In this document: positions 28,599 to 29,421 of the stretch, piece after piece
Layout of the letters: every line of letters starts with the position of its first letter
Position numbering within the stretch: position 1 is the stretch's first letter
From: a virus
DNA: 29,421 nt
IMG/VR virus record: IMGVR_UViG_3300007229_000004
Location: 1 to 29,421 of that record
Reading direction: 5' to 3' (one strand)
The notes under the pieces: model-generated
Seen by the model: the letters and a program-made list of their open reading frames with translations, nothing else
Told to the model about the DNA's origin: nothing
Databases searched by the model: none
Position numbers and translations under genes: made by a program

Positions 28599-29421
28599 TG
28601 CCTGATATAGCGAAATTGAGCGGTATAGCCCCTGCTGATTTTGCAGAGGTAAGCGGATTGCCGAAGGCTAACATAGCGGACATCAATGGGTACACCTTAC
28701 CCTCTGCTCCGTCAACATCTTATGTTACGGCAGGAATGGAATTGCATCTTGTCGCGGCAGATAGCAGTAGCTACAGCGGTCCAGGTGCTACATCATGGAA
28801 CGACATATCCGGCAATAGTCGAGTTGTAACGCTGTACAATGGTGCGTCAGAACCTGTGGCTGGAGACAATTACGTTCTGTTCGATGGGGTCGATGACTAC
28901 GGGGAATTGACGTGGCAAAGTGGAGATCACTTCTACCCCCTCTCTCCTGTTGCTACGATGCCCAATAATTATTCCGCGTGTTGGATTGCGGCTTTTCCTG
29001 AAGATGGAACGACAGGTTTTTGTAACAGTTTAAGTATGACGCATTGGGGGTCAAGGCAACAATCAGGAGGAAAGCGGTGTCTATTTATTCGTTCGCTGTA
29101 TTGGACGCAGTATAATGCATGGGCATATGGTTCAGCCGCATACTTCTTTTGGCCTTCCACCCCGTCAGTAGACTTCCAATACAATTCTACGCGCGGGCGC
29201 AACGAACTTTATCCCGATAGGTTCTACCACTTTGCGATGACATGGGACAAGAACGCCAGTGGTAACGACCAACTAAGGTGGTACATAAATGGTCAGCCGT
29301 ATAGTGCGCCGACTCAATCTTCAGGCGGATGGACTTCAACTGATCGTCCAAACTCTCGTGGAAAAACGCAATACGGAACCTCTACGCAAGTTCGATTAGG
29401 TCCAGCTACATGGCAACTACA
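28598..29421 (+). CDS. LamG/concanavalin-like tail protein, N-terminal part (continues at 1-265)
   Basis: The gene starts with ATG overlapping the previous stop and is open to the end of the window; with bases 1-265 it encodes 322 aa. Residues 1-35 (FAEVSGLPKANIADINGYTL) resemble the linker that anchors fibres. From ~50 the protein follows a LamG/concanavalin A-like layout: SWNDISGNSRVVTLYNGAS, YVLFDGVDDYGEL, RFYHFAMTWDKNASGNDQLR, WYINGQPY. The FDGVDDY line and the MTWDK…WYINGQ pair are typical of LamG domains in phage receptor-binding proteins. It probably binds host surface glycans. It was cut only by linearisation. Confidence 0.85.
   Translation, partial: MPDIAKLSGIAPADFAEVSGLPKANIADINGYTLPSAPSTSYVTAGMELHLVAADSSSYSGPGATSWNDISGNSRVVTLYNGASEPVAGDNYVLFDGVDDYGELTWQSGDHFYPLSPVATMPNNYSACWIAAFPEDGTTGFCNSLSMTHWGSRQQSGGKRCLFIRSLYWTQYNAWAYGSAAYFFWPSTPSVDFQYNSTRGRNELYPDRFYHFAMTWDKNASGNDQLRWYINGQPYSAPTQSSGGWTSTDRPNSRGKTQYGTSTQVRLGPATWQL
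29302..29421. repeat. Terminal direct repeat, right copy
   Basis: Exact 120-bp copy of bases 1-120. It belongs to the same place in the LamG-like gene and marks circular closure. When joining, bases 29302-29421 should be counted once. Confidence 0.95.

Noticed and set aside
1-29421. tRNA genes, CRISPR arrays, insertion sequences, integrase or attachment sites
   Set aside because: No cloverleaf-like sequence, repeat-spacer pattern, transposase motif, or tyrosine/serine recombinase was seen on reading; a tRNA scan would be needed to exclude tRNAs fully.

Overview
The window is the complete, circularly closed genome of a tailed double-stranded DNA phage. Bases 1-120 are repeated exactly at 29302-29421, and one tail-protein gene reads through the join, so the unique genome is about 29,301 bp. 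The tail modules with a tape measure protein but no sheath, the terminase, portal and HK97-type capsid-maturation genes suggest a siphovirus-like particle. A Bacteroidota (flavobacterial-type) host is inferred from three things: the recognisable protein families are ones I associate with Bacteroidota phages, Shine-Dalgarno sequences are rare, and the promoter candidates resemble the Bacteroidota TAnnTTTG -7 element. No integrase, excisionase or clear CI-type repressor is visible, so a strictly lytic life cycle is likely.

Layout (all rightward except one small gene). 1-2833: end of the LamG-like tail protein, then a lysis region (TM plus coiled-coil protein, T7-lysozyme-like amidase, second small membrane protein) mixed with small acidic unknown genes, closed by a terminator at 2854-2894. 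2933-3684: an isolated unit of promoter, one 219-aa unknown gene and a strong terminator. 3738-9536: early/replication genes: SSB-like protein with a DLPF tip, small HTH and zinc-ribbon proteins, a winged-helix replisome organiser carrying iteron-like repeats inside its gene, NinG-like endonuclease, winged-helix protein, and a C5 cytosine methyltransferase whose gene overlaps a second long open frame. 9612-11813: packaging (small terminase, an inserted minus-strand gene, large terminase). 11810-19948: tail module (putative frameshifted assembly chaperone, completion proteins, large hub-like protein, tape measure). 19949-20943: four small acidic genes. 20943-24494: prohead protease, scaffold-like protein, major capsid protein. 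24505-28598: tail or head protein, terminator, portal, connector, fibre-like protein, then the LamG protein that wraps to base 1.

The most striking feature is the prohead protease gene. Its C-terminal ~240 residues look like an ArdA-type antirestriction (DNA-mimic) domain, so an antirestriction protein could be built into the prohead and travel with the DNA. With the self-methylating C5 methyltransferase this gives two layers of defence against restriction. Other points of interest are a long dual-coding region in the methyltransferase gene, a lambda-O-like origin inside the replication initiator, a T10 slippery site in the tail chaperone gene, a duplicated ghost of the protease start codon region, and a dispersed set of small acidic alpha/beta proteins.
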